NCBI RefSeq assembly: GCF_001613005.1
Contig: NZ_BDBN01000100.1
Coordinates: forward strand, 1 to 32,132
Reading direction: 5' to 3'
Length of the DNA stretch: 32,132 bases
Source: Nocardia nova NBRC 15556
Lineage (GTDB): Bacteria; Actinomycetota; Actinomycetes; Mycobacteriales; Mycobacteriaceae
How positions within the stretch are numbered: the stretch's first letter is position 1; each line of letters starts with the position of its first letter. A model generated the notes under the pieces. It saw only the letters and a program-made list of their open reading frames with translations, searched no databases and had not been told where the DNA came from. Positions 23,316-31,264 of this stretch are shown here, piece after piece. A program made the translations under genes and the position numbers.

Positions 23316-24764
23316 CTACGGTGCCCGGAAGCCGCCGATCTTCTGCTCGAGCAGTTCGGCCAGCCGCAGCGGGGTGCGGTCCTCGAACATCGGGCCGATG
23401 AGCTGCACTCCCACCGGCAGGCCCTCGGGTGAGCGGCCCGCCGGTATGGCGGTGGCGGGCAGGCCGGGCATGGTGGCCATGCCGGCCCACACGAGCTGGT
23501 CGAAGTACGGGTACTCGACGCCGTCGATGTCGATGTGCCGGTCCTCCAGATCTCCGTTGTGGTCGTGCGGATAGGCGGGAGTGGGTGTGATGGGGCACAC
23601 CACCGCATCGAATTCGGAGAACAGTCGCCGCCAACCGTGGCGGTGGAGTTCGCGACCGTTGTTCGCCGCTACCCAGTCGCGGTGACTGAGCACCATGCCG
23701 CGCAATCGCGCCGCGTCGAGACCCCGATCGTCCTCGCTGAGGGCGGCGGCTCGGGTCTGCAGCTGCCGGTACACGTCGAGGGGAAGACCTGCGGCGGCGT
23801 TCGACAGCATCAGCTGCATATACAGTGTCGCCGCTTCGGTCGGGTCGGGCAGCAGCGGGCTGTGCCGTTCCACGCGGGCACCCTCGTCCACGAGCGCCTC
23901 GGCGACCCGGTTCACGCCCGCCCGCACCGCCGCCCCGGTCGGAATGAGCGGATGTTCCTCGAGGACCAGCACACGGAAGTCGGCCAGCCGTTCGTGGCGC
24001 GCGGGCGGCAATACGACGTCGTAGGCGACGCCGTGGGTCAGCGGGTCCGGTCCGGCCATCACGTCGAGCAGGAGTGTGAGGTCGCGGGCGGTGCGCGCCA
24101 TCGGACCGACAACGGCGAGGTCGAGGTCCACCGGCAGTGCCGGCGCGGGCGGCGCGACCATCCCGCGGGTCGGCGCCAGACCGAGTGTCGGCTTGTGCGC
24201 GTAGATGCCGCAGAAATGCGCAGGGGTGCGCAACGAACCGGCAAGGTCGGAGCCGATGGACAGCGCACCGAATCCGCACGCCAGGGCCGCCGCCGAACCG
24301 CCGGACGACCCACCCGACGTGCGGCCGTGATCCCACGGATTGTTGGTGGTGCCGTAGATCTCGTTGAAGCTCTGGATATCGCGCAGCATCAGCGGCACAT
24401 TGGTTTTGCCGAGGATCACCGCACCGGCGGCCTTCAGCCGCGATACCTGTACCGCGTCCTCGGTCGGTACATAGTCGGCGTGCTGCGGTATGCCCCAGGT
24501 CGTGGGCAGCCCGGCCATATCGTAGGACTCCTTGACCGTCACCGGAATACCGAGCAGCGGGCGGTCCTCGCCGCGGGCGCGCGCCCGGTCGGCAGCGCGC
24601 GCGGCGGCCCGCGCATTGTCGAAGTCCGGCACACAGATCGCGTTGATCGCCTTGTCGTCGCGCTCGATACGGGTGATCGCCGCGTCGGTCAGCTCGACCG
24701 AGGTCACCACACCGGCACGCAAGGCAGCCGCAATTTCTTCGGCCGACTGAAAGTTCCACTCCAT
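23316..24764 (-). CDS. Amidase-signature family hydrolase
   Basis: The 482-aa enzyme hydrolyses carboxamides with a Ser-cisSer-Lys triad: Lys78 in GIPVTVKES, cis-Ser153 in TSGGSSGGSAAAL and nucleophile Ser177 in GSDLAGSLR. The 24-residue distance between the two serines matches the family. PGLPATAIPAG and GLPVGVQLIGP near the C-terminus are also typical. ATG 24764 begins just before the conserved first helix; the longer frame to 24851 crosses a hairpin and AT-rich intergenic DNA and was rejected. Family members range from general amidases to 6-aminohexanoate-cyclic-dimer hydrolases and GatA. The lack of GatB/GatC neighbours and the sequence argue against GatA. The substrate is unknown. Confidence 0.92.
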   Translation of the reverse strand: MEWNFQSAEEIAAALRAGVVTSVELTDAAITRIERDDKAINAICVPDFDNARAAARAADRARARGEDRPLLGIPVTVKESYDMAGLPTTWGIPQHADYVPTEDAVQVSRLKAAGAVILGKTNVPLMLRDIQSFNEIYGTTNNPWDHGRTSGGSSGGSAAALACGFGALSIGSDLAGSLRTPAHFCGIYAHKPTLGLAPTRGMVAPPAPALPVDLDLAVVGPMARTARDLTLLLDVMAGPDPLTHGVAYDVVLPPARHERLADFRVLVLEEHPLIPTGAAVRAGVNRVAEALVDEGARVERHSPLLPDPTEAATLYMQLMLSNAAAGLPLDVYRQLQTRAAALSEDDRGLDAARLRGMVLSHRDWVAANNGRELHRHGWRRLFSEFDAVVCPITPTPAYPHDHNGDLEDRHIDIDGVEYPYFDQLVWAGMATMPGLPATAIPAGRSPEGLPVGVQLIGPMFEDRTPLRLAELLEQKIGGFRAP

Positions 24765-24804
24765 GAATCGGAAGGTATTGGTCCGCGGCAGGGGGCATAA
24801 AATA

Positions 24805-24822
24805 CCTCTTCGCGCAAAGAGG
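24805..24822 (-). terminator. Rho-independent-like terminator for the recombinase transcript
   Basis: Read on the minus strand, CCTCTT and AAGAGG form a 6-bp stem with a six-base loop, followed directly by TATTTTAT. It lies between the recombinase stop (25006) and the amidase start (24764). A U-rich tail after a hairpin is rare in this GC-rich window. It could alternatively be an operator for the amidase gene. Confidence 0.5.
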
Positions 24823-25005
24823 AAATTCGAACGAGGCCACTTGCAGGGCAAATCAACGCATTCGTTCTGTCATATTCCCAGGTCATGACGCAGACAGCGC
24901 CCCGGCTTTGCCGGCGCAAGCCATGAAATGCCGTTTCAGACAACGGGATAGATGTCACAATGGCTGCCGTATTTCCACTTCTGCCGCAGACCGTTCGACT
25001 CGGCC

Positions 25006-26220
25006 TCACAACCCGAGTTTCGTTACCGCGTTGTCCTCCAACGGGTTCGCGGTGCGGATGTAGCCGTGCACGGTGCGCGGATTGGACCAGCGGCCCTGGC
25101 GCATGATTTCGCGGTCGCTCGCGCCGCCCAATGCGGCCTGGGTGGCGAATCCGGCGCGCAGCGAATGTCCGGAGAACAGGGCCGGATCGAGTCCCGCCCG
25201 TGCGGCATAGCGTTTCACCAGTTCCGCCACCGCCCGCCCGGAAATCGGCTGCGCGCCGATGCCGCCGTGCCGCGACACCGGCGGGAACAGCGGGGCCTGC
25301 GGATCGACCCGGGTGGCGCCGGTGAAGCCGTGGCAGCGGTGGATGTCGGTGGCGGCGGTAGTGCGCTCAGTCCAGGACCGCAGATCGTCGGCGCCGCCAT
25401 CGGAATGGATGTCGCGCAGGTCGATCCACTCCGCGAAGGCGCACACCGGACACGTCGAGGGTCGTGCCCCACGCGGCAGGGCCACCGACTGGGCGCCCGC
25501 GCCGGTCGGATCGGTTTTTGTCGCCGGCAGCCGCACCAGCAGCACGGGCTCGCCCGTGCGGTGATCGACGGTGACCGCCACATCGCCGACGCGTAGTCCG
25601 GCGAGTTCGCTACGGCGCAGTGCCCCGGCGAAGCCGACGAGCAGCATCAGCCGGTCTCGGCGGCGGGCCGGCTCGGTGGGCCAGCCCGGGGCCGGCAATC
25701 CGTCCAGCAGTTGTTCGAGCGTGTGCAGCAGCACGGGACGCTTACGGTTGGGCACGCTGCGACGGGTGCGGCGAATGCCACGCAGGGTCAGCCGCACCAC
25801 ATCGGATCGGGTCGGGGAGGGCAGGCCGTTGGCGGCATGGACCGCGGCGATGGCGGCGCTCTTGCGTTCCAGTGTGGCCGGCCCGAATGCCCACTCACCG
25901 GACGGTTTTCGCGCATCGGCGGCCGCGGCCAGATATACCGCGACGTCCAGGGCGTCCGCGGGAAGTGCGCACCGCGCCTCGGCCGCACACCACGCCGAGA
26001 ATCCGATCCAGTCGGATCGGTAGGCGCGCACCGTGTTCGGCGACTGTGAAGCCTCCAGATAACGGCCCAGTGCCCCGGCTTGCTCGGTGTCGAAGCGCTC
26101 CCGCACCATCCGCAGGGCGACCGTGTCGACGAGCACACTGCGCACACCCCGCCGTAATTCGGTGCGAACCGCCTCCGGCACGGCGATATCGACGACCACG
26201 GGATCCGGTGAGACGCTCAT
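25006..26220 (-). CDS. Tyrosine recombinase / integrase (XerC/D-like)
   Basis: The 404-aa protein has a SAM-like core-binding domain (about 35-155, with SPNTVRAYRSDWIGF) and a catalytic domain (about 160-400). The catalytic residues are all visible: Arg202 in GALRRSEL, Lys235 in PATKTD, His352 and Arg355 in HSLRAGF, Trp378 in GRWSNP (in place of His) and nucleophile Tyr387 in VHGYIR. An insertion about 250-300 carries CPVC and an HRCH motif, a possible zinc site. ATG 26220 was chosen; the frame continues to 26427 but overlaps the divergent GNAT gene. No prophage genes, excisionase, tRNA or att repeats were found around it, so it is a solitary recombinase. Confidence 0.9.
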   Translation of the reverse strand: MSVSPDPVVVDIAVPEAVRTELRRGVRSVLVDTVALRMVRERFDTEQAGALGRYLEASQSPNTVRAYRSDWIGFSAWCAAEARCALPADALDVAVYLAAAADARKPSGEWAFGPATLERKSAAIAAVHAANGLPSPTRSDVVRLTLRGIRRTRRSVPNRKRPVLLHTLEQLLDGLPAPGWPTEPARRRDRLMLLVGFAGALRRSELAGLRVGDVAVTVDHRTGEPVLLVRLPATKTDPTGAGAQSVALPRGARPSTCPVCAFAEWIDLRDIHSDGGADDLRSWTERTTAATDIHRCHGFTGATRVDPQAPLFPPVSRHGGIGAQPISGRAVAELVKRYAARAGLDPALFSGHSLRAGFATQAALGGASDREIMRQGRWSNPRTVHGYIRTANPLEDNAVTKLGL

Positions 26221-26285
26221 CGCGAGACAGGCTACCGGGCAACGACGTTCGCCGCGCCCGCCCGCGCCGGGAAGAATGATCGACC

Positions 26286-26750
26286 GTGCCGTCCGTGACA
26301 GTCGCCGCCGACGATCCCGCCCGAGCCGACGTGCGGGCTCTGGCCGCCCGCCATCTCGCCTTCGCGCGGGCCCATACCCCCGCCGAGGCCGTCTTCGCGC
26401 TCGACCAGGGCGGATGGGCCGATCCATTACTCACGCTGGTCACCGCTCGGCGCGACGGTCTGCTGCTGGGTATGGGCGCGGTGCGTGATCTCGGTGGCGG
26501 GCACGGGGAACTGAAATCGATGCACACCCTCGACGCGGCGCGCGGGCACGGCGTCGGCGCCGCGATCGTCACGCATCTGCTCGAGCTGGCACGCGCCCGC
26601 GGCTGGGTGCGCGTGAGTCTGGAAACCGGTGCGGGCGAAGCGTTTCGGCCTGCGCGCACGCTGTACGAACGGTGCGGGTTCGTGCGGTGCGGCGCGTTCG
26701 GCGACTACCTCGACAACGGGACGAGTGTCTTCATGACGCGCGCGGTGTGA
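26286..26750 (+). CDS. GNAT-family N-acetyltransferase
   Basis: The 154-aa protein shows the acetyl-CoA pyrophosphate-binding motif in ARGHGVGAAI (about 86-95), preceded by the ELKSMHTLD strand. It ends with RTLYERCGFVRCGAFGDY, the usual C-terminal GNAT segment. It is similar to YedL/ElaA-type small acetyltransferases. The GTG at 26286 has no clear ribosome site and is 65 bp from the divergent recombinase start, so the two promoters must be close or overlapping. The acyl acceptor is unknown. Confidence 0.88.
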   Translation: MPSVTVAADDPARADVRALAARHLAFARAHTPAEAVFALDQGGWADPLLTLVTARRDGLLLGMGAVRDLGGGHGELKSMHTLDAARGHGVGAAIVTHLLELARARGWVRVSLETGAGEAFRPARTLYERCGFVRCGAFGDYLDNGTSVFMTRAV

Positions 26751-26850
26751 GCTGCGGGCGAAGCGGAAGCGCGGGAACAGAAGTAGCCCGGAATCGGATT
26801 GCGTGGAGTTCCCCCGAACTCCCTTCCACTACCAATATATATCGCACAGG

Positions 26851-26869
26851 GGGTCTTGCGGCAAGGCCG
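26851..26869. promoter_or_regulatory. Rifamycin-associated element (RAE) upstream of rox
   Basis: The 19-base sequence GGGTCTTGCGGCAAGGCCG matches, from memory, the RAE consensus GGGGCTTGCGGCAAGGCCC at 17 of 19 positions, with the central CTTGCGGCAAGGCC intact. RAEs sit upstream of rifamycin-inactivating genes in actinobacteria and are needed for their induction by rifamycins. Here it lies 93-111 bp before the start of a rifampicin monooxygenase gene. Confidence 0.88.
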
Positions 26870-26961
26870 GGGGTGTGCTGCACAATCGTCGAGCCAACGC
26901 CATGACCTGCGAAAATCGGCTGTGTCGCGGGCTCGGCCACCACCGTGTCGAATGGGGTTTC

Positions 26962-28380
26962 ATGATTGACGTGATCGTTGCCGGTGCCGGGCCTACCGGT
27001 CTGATGCTGGCGTGCGAATTGCGGTTGCACGGCCTGAACCCGGTCGTGCTGGAGAAGGAGACCGAGCCGACGAAGGTTGTCCGCGCGCTGGGCCTGCACG
27101 CGCGCAGTATCGAGGTGATGGATCAGCGGGGGCTGCTGGAGCGTTTCCTCGAGCTGGGCACGAAATATCCGGTCGGCGGGTTCTTCGCCGGTATCACGGC
27201 ACCGCAGCCGGAGCTGGACTCGGCGCACGCGTATGTGCTCGGCATTCCGCAAACGGTCACCGATCGGCTGCTCGCCGAACATGCGGCCGAGATGGGCGTC
27301 GACATCCGGCGCGGCTGCGAAGTGGTCGGCGCCACCCAGGATGCGGAGGGTGTGACCGTCGACCTGGCCGACGGCAGCCGGCTGCGCGCACGGTATCTCG
27401 TCGGCTGCGACGGCGGACGCAGCACCGTGCGCAAACTCGCGGGGATCGATTTCCCCGGTGAACCGACCCGGGTGGAGACGCTGCTGGGGGAGGCCGAGCT
27501 GGACGCGCCGCTGGAGACCGTGACCGCGGTGGTGACCGAGGTCCGCAAGACCCAGCGGCGTTTCGGGGTCGGGCCGTCGGGCAACGGGACGTTCCGCTTC
27601 GTGGTGCCGGCCGAGGGGTTGTCCGAGGACCGTACGGTGCCACCGACGATGGAGGAGGTGAAGCGACAGTTGGTGGCCACCGCCGGCACCGACTTCGGCG
27701 TGCATTCACCGCGCTGGCTCTCGCGTTTCGGAGACGCGACCCGGCTGGCCGCGCGGTATCGGTCCGGACAGGTGCTGCTGGCCGGGGATGCCGCGCACGT
27801 CCATCCGCCGGTCGGCGGTCAGGGTCTCAACCTCGGCATCCAGGACGCGTTCAATCTGGGGTGGAAGCTGGCCGCCGAAGTCGCCGGCTGGGCGCCCGCC
27901 GGGCTGCTGGACAGCTACGAGTCCGAGCGGCACCCGGTCGCCGCCGACGTGCTGGACAACACGCGCGCGCAGATGGAGCTGATATCGCTCGAGCCGGGGC
28001 CCCGTGCGGTGCGGCGGCTGCTCACCGAGCTCATCGATATCGAGGAGGTCAACCGGCGGCTGACCGAGAAGATCACCGGCACCGCGATCCGCTACGACTT
28101 CGGTGACGGGCACGAACTGCTCGGCCGGCGCCTGCGGGACGTGCGGTTGAAGGACGGACGCCTCTACGAGTTGATGCACGCGGGCCGCGGACTGCTGCTG
28201 GATCAGACCGGCCGGCTGTCGGTGGCGGGGTGGGCCGACCGGGTGGATCACGTCGCCGATGTCAGCGACGAATTGGATGTTCCCGCAGTTCTTTTACGGC
28301 CGGACGGGCATGTGGCGTGGGTCGGCGACGACCAGGACGATCTGCTGGCCCATCTCCCGACCTGGTTCGGCGCGGCCTGA
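26962..28380 (+). CDS. rox: Rifampicin monooxygenase (Rox)
   Basis: The 472-aa FAD-dependent class A monooxygenase hydroxylates rifamycins at the naphthyl ring, which leads to ansa-bridge opening and resistance. Motifs are FAD-binding GAGPTG (8-13), the DG motif GCDGGRSTVRK (about 153) and GDAAHVHPPVGGQGLNLGIQD (about 275). The sequence tracks the Nocardia farcinica Rox over its whole length as recalled (EKETEPT, GLHARSIEVMDQRGLLERF, HSPRWLSRFGDATR, EGHELLGRR-like, RPDGHVAWVG). The start is ATG 26962, with GGGG upstream; the open frame back to 26803 passes through the RAE and is rejected. Induction by rifamycins through the RAE is expected. Confidence 0.95.
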   Translation: MIDVIVAGAGPTGLMLACELRLHGLNPVVLEKETEPTKVVRALGLHARSIEVMDQRGLLERFLELGTKYPVGGFFAGITAPQPELDSAHAYVLGIPQTVTDRLLAEHAAEMGVDIRRGCEVVGATQDAEGVTVDLADGSRLRARYLVGCDGGRSTVRKLAGIDFPGEPTRVETLLGEAELDAPLETVTAVVTEVRKTQRRFGVGPSGNGTFRFVVPAEGLSEDRTVPPTMEEVKRQLVATAGTDFGVHSPRWLSRFGDATRLAARYRSGQVLLAGDAAHVHPPVGGQGLNLGIQDAFNLGWKLAAEVAGWAPAGLLDSYESERHPVAADVLDNTRAQMELISLEPGPRAVRRLLTELIDIEEVNRRLTEKITGTAIRYDFGDGHELLGRRLRDVRLKDGRLYELMHAGRGLLLDQTGRLSVAGWADRVDHVADVSDELDVPAVLLRPDGHVAWVGDDQDDLLAHLPTWFGAA

Positions 28381-28393
28381 TCGGCCGCCGGAT

Positions 28394-29176
28394 CTACGGT
28401 CGCGCCACGACACCGAGGGTGCGGGCGGTGGCGATGGTGGCGAGGCGGTCGTCGGCGCCGGTGTCGCGCAGATCGACCCGTCCGACACCGCCCCGCAGCG
28501 TCGCGGTGGCCGTCACCGGGCCCACCTTGGCCGGTTGCAGATAACGCAGGCCGAGGAAGCTGAGGCTGTCACCGGGAGCCAGGGACAGCACGGCTTCCTC
28601 GGCCGCGACGGCGATGAGGCCGCCGTTGACGCTGCCGGCGGCGTTGAGCACCTCGTCGGTGCGCGGGAGAACGGCCACGCCGGGGCGCGCCCGTTCGCAG
28701 CGCAGGCGTTCGGCCAGGGGAGTGGTGAGCCGATCGCGGCCGGCCGGCATGTCGATGCTGAGCGCGCGGGGAAGTTGCAGGTCCGGGTCGGGGGCGACCA
28801 TGAAGGAGGCGCCGGCCAAGGCCAGCGGTTCGCCGTCGACGGCGAAGTCGATCTCGGCCACGAAGACCGACCGGCCCACCTTCACGGTGCGGCCGATCGC
28901 CTCGAGCTGCCCGGCCGCGGGCGCGGGCCGGTAGAGGTTGACGTCGAGTTCCAGGGTCACCGGGACCCGCGGATGCATCACCAGCGACGCCAGCAACCCG
29001 GCCACGGTATCGGCCCAGGTGGCGAGAATGGAGGTGCGCAGATGCGCGGTTCCCGGCGCGTGCAGTTCCGGCACGATGGTCGCGGAACCGTGCACCTCGT
29101 CACCGGCGCGCCGGGTAGCGAAGCCGAGTTCGAGCAGCACGTGGTGGCGCGGGGACAGTCTGCTTTCGACACTCAC
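28394..29176 (-). CDS. Double-hotdog acyl-CoA thioesterase-like protein
   Basis: The 260-aa protein contains two tandem hotdog folds: the first (about 20-130) has the HLRTSILATWADTVAG central helix and the second (about 150-255) has SVNGGLIAVAAEEAV. This is the PaaI/4HBT-type layout that hydrolyses acyl-CoA thioesters, often as a detoxifying or fatty-acid-linked enzyme. The GTG at 29176 has GGAGGAG about six bases upstream. It lies downstream of the crotonase gene on the same strand, 85 bp away, with a palindrome between them, so shared lipid or acyl-CoA metabolism is plausible. The acyl chain specificity is not visible. Confidence 0.82.
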   Translation of the reverse strand: MSVESRLSPRHHVLLELGFATRRAGDEVHGSATIVPELHAPGTAHLRTSILATWADTVAGLLASLVMHPRVPVTLELDVNLYRPAPAAGQLEAIGRTVKVGRSVFVAEIDFAVDGEPLALAGASFMVAPDPDLQLPRALSIDMPAGRDRLTTPLAERLRCERARPGVAVLPRTDEVLNAAGSVNGGLIAVAAEEAVLSLAPGDSLSFLGLRYLQPAKVGPVTATATLRGGVGRVDLRDTGADDRLATIATARTLGVVARP

Positions 29177-29240
29177 GGCATCTCCTCCGGTCCGGTGCGT
29201 CCCGGCCGGGCCACACATGAGCGATTTGATTCTACTTCAG

Positions 29241-29257
29241 CGAGAATCACGTTCTCG
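29241..29257. promoter_or_regulatory. Palindrome upstream of the thioesterase gene
   Basis: CGAGAA and TTCTCG arms flank a five-base spacer, 65-81 bp upstream of the thioesterase start and just past the crotonase stop. It resembles operators bound by TetR-type regulators of lipid genes in actinobacteria, but it could be a terminator. Confidence 0.35.
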
Positions 29258-29261
29258 TCGG

Positions 29262-30023
29262 CTATCGCGGGGCGCTGATGCGCGCCTTCATCGCGGCGAG
29301 CCGGGCGGCGAACTCCTCGGAATCCAGCGAAGCCACCTGGGGCACGATCTCCGCGTCGACGGCCTCGGCATGCGCGTCCAGAGTGCGTGTGTGGCGCATG
29401 GTGCGTTTGGTGGTGATCAGCAGATCGCGCGGCGCCTCGGCCGCACCGGCCGCCAATTCGACTGCGGCAGAGAGCAAGTCGTCATGGTCGCCGAGGACGA
29501 CACGATGCACCAGGCCCGCACTGTGGGCCGCGTCGGCATCGAGGATCTCGCCGAGCAGCGTCATGGCCGCGGCCTGCTGCGACCCGACGGCGCGCTGCAA
29601 CATCCAGGTCATGCCGCCGCCCGGATGGATACCCAGCCGCAGGAATCGCGCATCGAACCGAGCGTGCGGTCCGGCGAGGCGCACATCGGCGGCTAGCGCC
29701 AGATTCAGCCCCGCGCCGACCGCGGCCCCACCGACAGCCGCGACCGTGGGCAGCGAGCATTCGGCCACAGCGAGGAATCCCGCGTAGATGGCCCGCAAGC
29801 CTTCCTCCGCCGCCTCGCCGAGTGCGCTGAGATCGGCGCCCGCGCAGAATGCCGGCGGAGCCCCGGTGATCACCACCGCGTGCACCCCGGCATCGGCTTC
29901 CGCCTCCGCGATCGCCGCCGCCAGCTGCTCGGACAGCCCGAGTGTCAACGCATTTCGGCGCTGCGGGTCCGATACCGTCACCACCGCGACCGCATCGCGC
30001 CGCTCCACCGTGATCTCCGCCAT
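29262..30023 (-). CDS. Crotonase-fold (enoyl-CoA hydratase/isomerase family) protein lacking both hydratase Glu residues
   Basis: The 253-aa protein has the crotonase oxyanion-hole segments PAFCAGADLSALG (about 64-76) and GGAAVGAGLNLALAADVRLA (about 108-127), so it should bind an acyl-CoA. Aligned by eye to rat enoyl-CoA hydratase, the position of Glu144 is Phe (FDARFLRLGIHPGGG) and that of Glu164 is Ala (QQAAAMTLLG). It is thus unlikely to be a true hydratase; isomerase, hydrolase or other crotonase chemistry is possible. ATG 30023 is preceded by TACGAT six bases upstream. The frame runs on to 30581, antisense to the flavodoxin gene, without coding support. Confidence 0.85.
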   Translation of the reverse strand: MAEITVERRDAVAVVTVSDPQRRNALTLGLSEQLAAAIAEAEADAGVHAVVITGAPPAFCAGADLSALGEAAEEGLRAIYAGFLAVAECSLPTVAAVGGAAVGAGLNLALAADVRLAGPHARFDARFLRLGIHPGGGMTWMLQRAVGSQQAAAMTLLGEILDADAAHSAGLVHRVVLGDHDDLLSAAVELAAGAAEAPRDLLITTKRTMRHTRTLDAHAEAVDAEIVPQVASLDSEEFAARLAAMKARISAPR

Positions 30024-30029
30024 GGCGTC

Positions 30030-30035
30030 ATCGTA
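30030..30035 (-). promoter_or_regulatory. Putative -10 element (TACGAT) for leaderless crotonase transcript
   Basis: On the minus strand TACGAT is followed by six bases (GACGCC) and the ATG at 30023, the same hexamer and spacing as before the lexA-like and GH1 genes. No Shine-Dalgarno is visible. Confidence 0.5.
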
Positions 30036-30052
30036 AGGGAGGGCGCGGTCGA

Positions 30053-30058
30053 TACGAT
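30053..30058 (+). promoter_or_regulatory. Putative -10 element (TACGAT) for the flavodoxin-like gene
   Basis: TACGAT on the plus strand lies 40 bp before the ATG at 30099, leaving a normal short leader with AAGGGAG as ribosome site. It sits back to back with the crotonase -10 in a 75-bp divergent spacer. Confidence 0.35.
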
Positions 30059-30098
30059 CCGGGAATCCGAGTCGAACCGGACGAGCAAGGGAGCCCGC

Positions 30099-30572
30099 AT
30101 GAAGGCCGTCATCGTATGTGTCTCGGTATCGCACGGCAATACTCTGCGGATCGCCGAGGCCATGGGCGAAGTGCTCGGCGCCCGCGTCGTCGGGCCCGAG
30201 GAACTCGACACCGCCGAACTCGCCTCCTGCGACCTCGTGGGATTCGGGTCCGGCATCTTCACCATGAACTTCCATCCCCGCTTGCGCGAGCTGATTCGCG
30301 CGCTGCCGGCACAGTCCGGTACCAAGGCGTTCGTCTACGCCACCAGCGGTATGCCGGAAACACCCCTGCGCCGCTATACCCGTTCGCTCGCAACGCTTCT
30401 CACCCAGCGCGGCTTCACGGTGCTCGACACCTTCACCTGCCGCGGCCTCGATACCTGGCTGCCGATGCGAATCGTCGGCGGAATCAGCAAGGGACATCCC
30501 GACGCCGCCGACCTCCACGCTGCACGCACCTTCGCCGAAGGGCTGCGCGACCGCGTCACCGCCGGGCGCTGA
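30099..30572 (+). CDS. Flavodoxin-family protein
   Basis: The 157-aa protein begins with a flavodoxin beta-strand and FMN phosphate loop (VCVSVSHGNTLRIAEAM). It continues with CDLVGFGSGIFTMNFHPRLRELI and a second FMN loop region (YATSGMPETPLRRY). It has one domain and no membrane segment, so it is probably a cytoplasmic electron carrier or small quinone-reductase-like flavoprotein. ATG 30099 has AAGGGAG upstream. It ends 12 bp before a strong hairpin shared with the DinB-fold gene. The redox partner is unknown. Confidence 0.86.
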   Translation: MKAVIVCVSVSHGNTLRIAEAMGEVLGARVVGPEELDTAELASCDLVGFGSGIFTMNFHPRLRELIRALPAQSGTKAFVYATSGMPETPLRRYTRSLATLLTQRGFTVLDTFTCRGLDTWLPMRIVGGISKGHPDAADLHAARTFAEGLRDRVTAGR

Positions 30573-30584
30573 AAGCGCCACCTT

Positions 30585-30635
30585 CGCCCGGGCCCACGCG
30601 GCGGCCGGTATGCACCCGCCGCGTGGGCCCGGGCG
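30585..30635. terminator. Perfect 20-bp hairpin between convergent flavodoxin-like and DinB-like genes
   Basis: Arms at 30585-30604 and 30616-30635 are exact reverse complements over 20 bases, with an 11-base loop. It fills the gap between the two stops and ends at the base next to the DinB-like stop codon. It is very GC-rich and lacks a T-tract, fitting a bidirectional actinobacterial terminator. Confidence 0.8.
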
Positions 30636-31214
30636 TCAGCCCGCGGTCCGGCCGTCCAGTGACTCGCGGATGATGTCGGCGTGCCCGGCGTGCTGCGCGG
30701 TCTCGTGAATCAGATGCATCAGCACCCGGCGCACGCTGCGCGCCGCACCCGTCTCGTGCCACGGCGCGTCGGGGAGCGGATGCGTGGCCGCGAGATCGGG
30801 CACGGCGGCGATGATCTCCTCCGTGCGCGCGGCGATCTGCTCGTAGCGGGTCAGGATGCCGGCGAGCGTTTCACCGGGCAGCATGACGAAGGTGTTGCGG
30901 TGGTCGATGGCCCACTGCGGATACTCCCGCGCGGTGCCGGCGGCGAAGTCCGCCCAGGTGACCCCCTCGGGCAGCTCGTAGGTCATGGCCGAGGGGCCCT
31001 CCACGACGAACCGCAGCCAGTTGTCCTCCATCGCCGCAACATGTTTGACCAGCCCGCCCAGCGACAGGGCGCTGACGGTGGGATGCGCGCCGGCCTGCTC
31101 GTCGGTCAGCCCGTCGACGGTGCCGCGCAGGGCGCTGCGTGCGGCGGCGAGCTGGGCGAGCAGATCGGCGCGTTCGCCGTCGAGTGCGGACGCCGGGGTG
31201 TTCTCGGTGGTCAT
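30636..31214 (-). CDS. DinB-fold metal-binding protein (mycothiol-transferase-like)
   Basis: The 192-aa four-helix-bundle protein has the DinB/DUF664 metal ligands: His in LVKHVAAMEDNW (about 55) and the HETAQHAGH cluster near residue 175. In actinobacteria, members of this fold include mycothiol-dependent S-transferases and maleylpyruvate isomerases, which use mycothiol as cofactor. GITLTRYEQ-like helices connect the two motifs. ATG 31214 is preceded by AAGGAC. The specific substrate is not evident. Confidence 0.85.
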   Translation of the reverse strand: MTTENTPASALDGERADLLAQLAAARSALRGTVDGLTDEQAGAHPTVSALSLGGLVKHVAAMEDNWLRFVVEGPSAMTYELPEGVTWADFAAGTAREYPQWAIDHRNTFVMLPGETLAGILTRYEQIAARTEEIIAAVPDLAATHPLPDAPWHETGAARSVRRVLMHLIHETAQHAGHADIIRESLDGRTAG

Positions 31215-31264
31215 CGTTGTCCTTTCGGGTCGTTGTCGATTCCGATACCAACGATCGCAGCGAA

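Noticed and set aside
25006..26750. A prophage or genomic island marked by the recombinase
   Set aside because: No phage structural genes, excisionase, tRNA or flanking att repeats were seen; only the recombinase itself supports mobility.
26803..26961. N-terminal extension of rox to 26803
   Set aside because: The extension runs through the rifamycin-associated element, has no similarity to the family and no ribosome site; the ATG at 26962 matches the known N-terminus.
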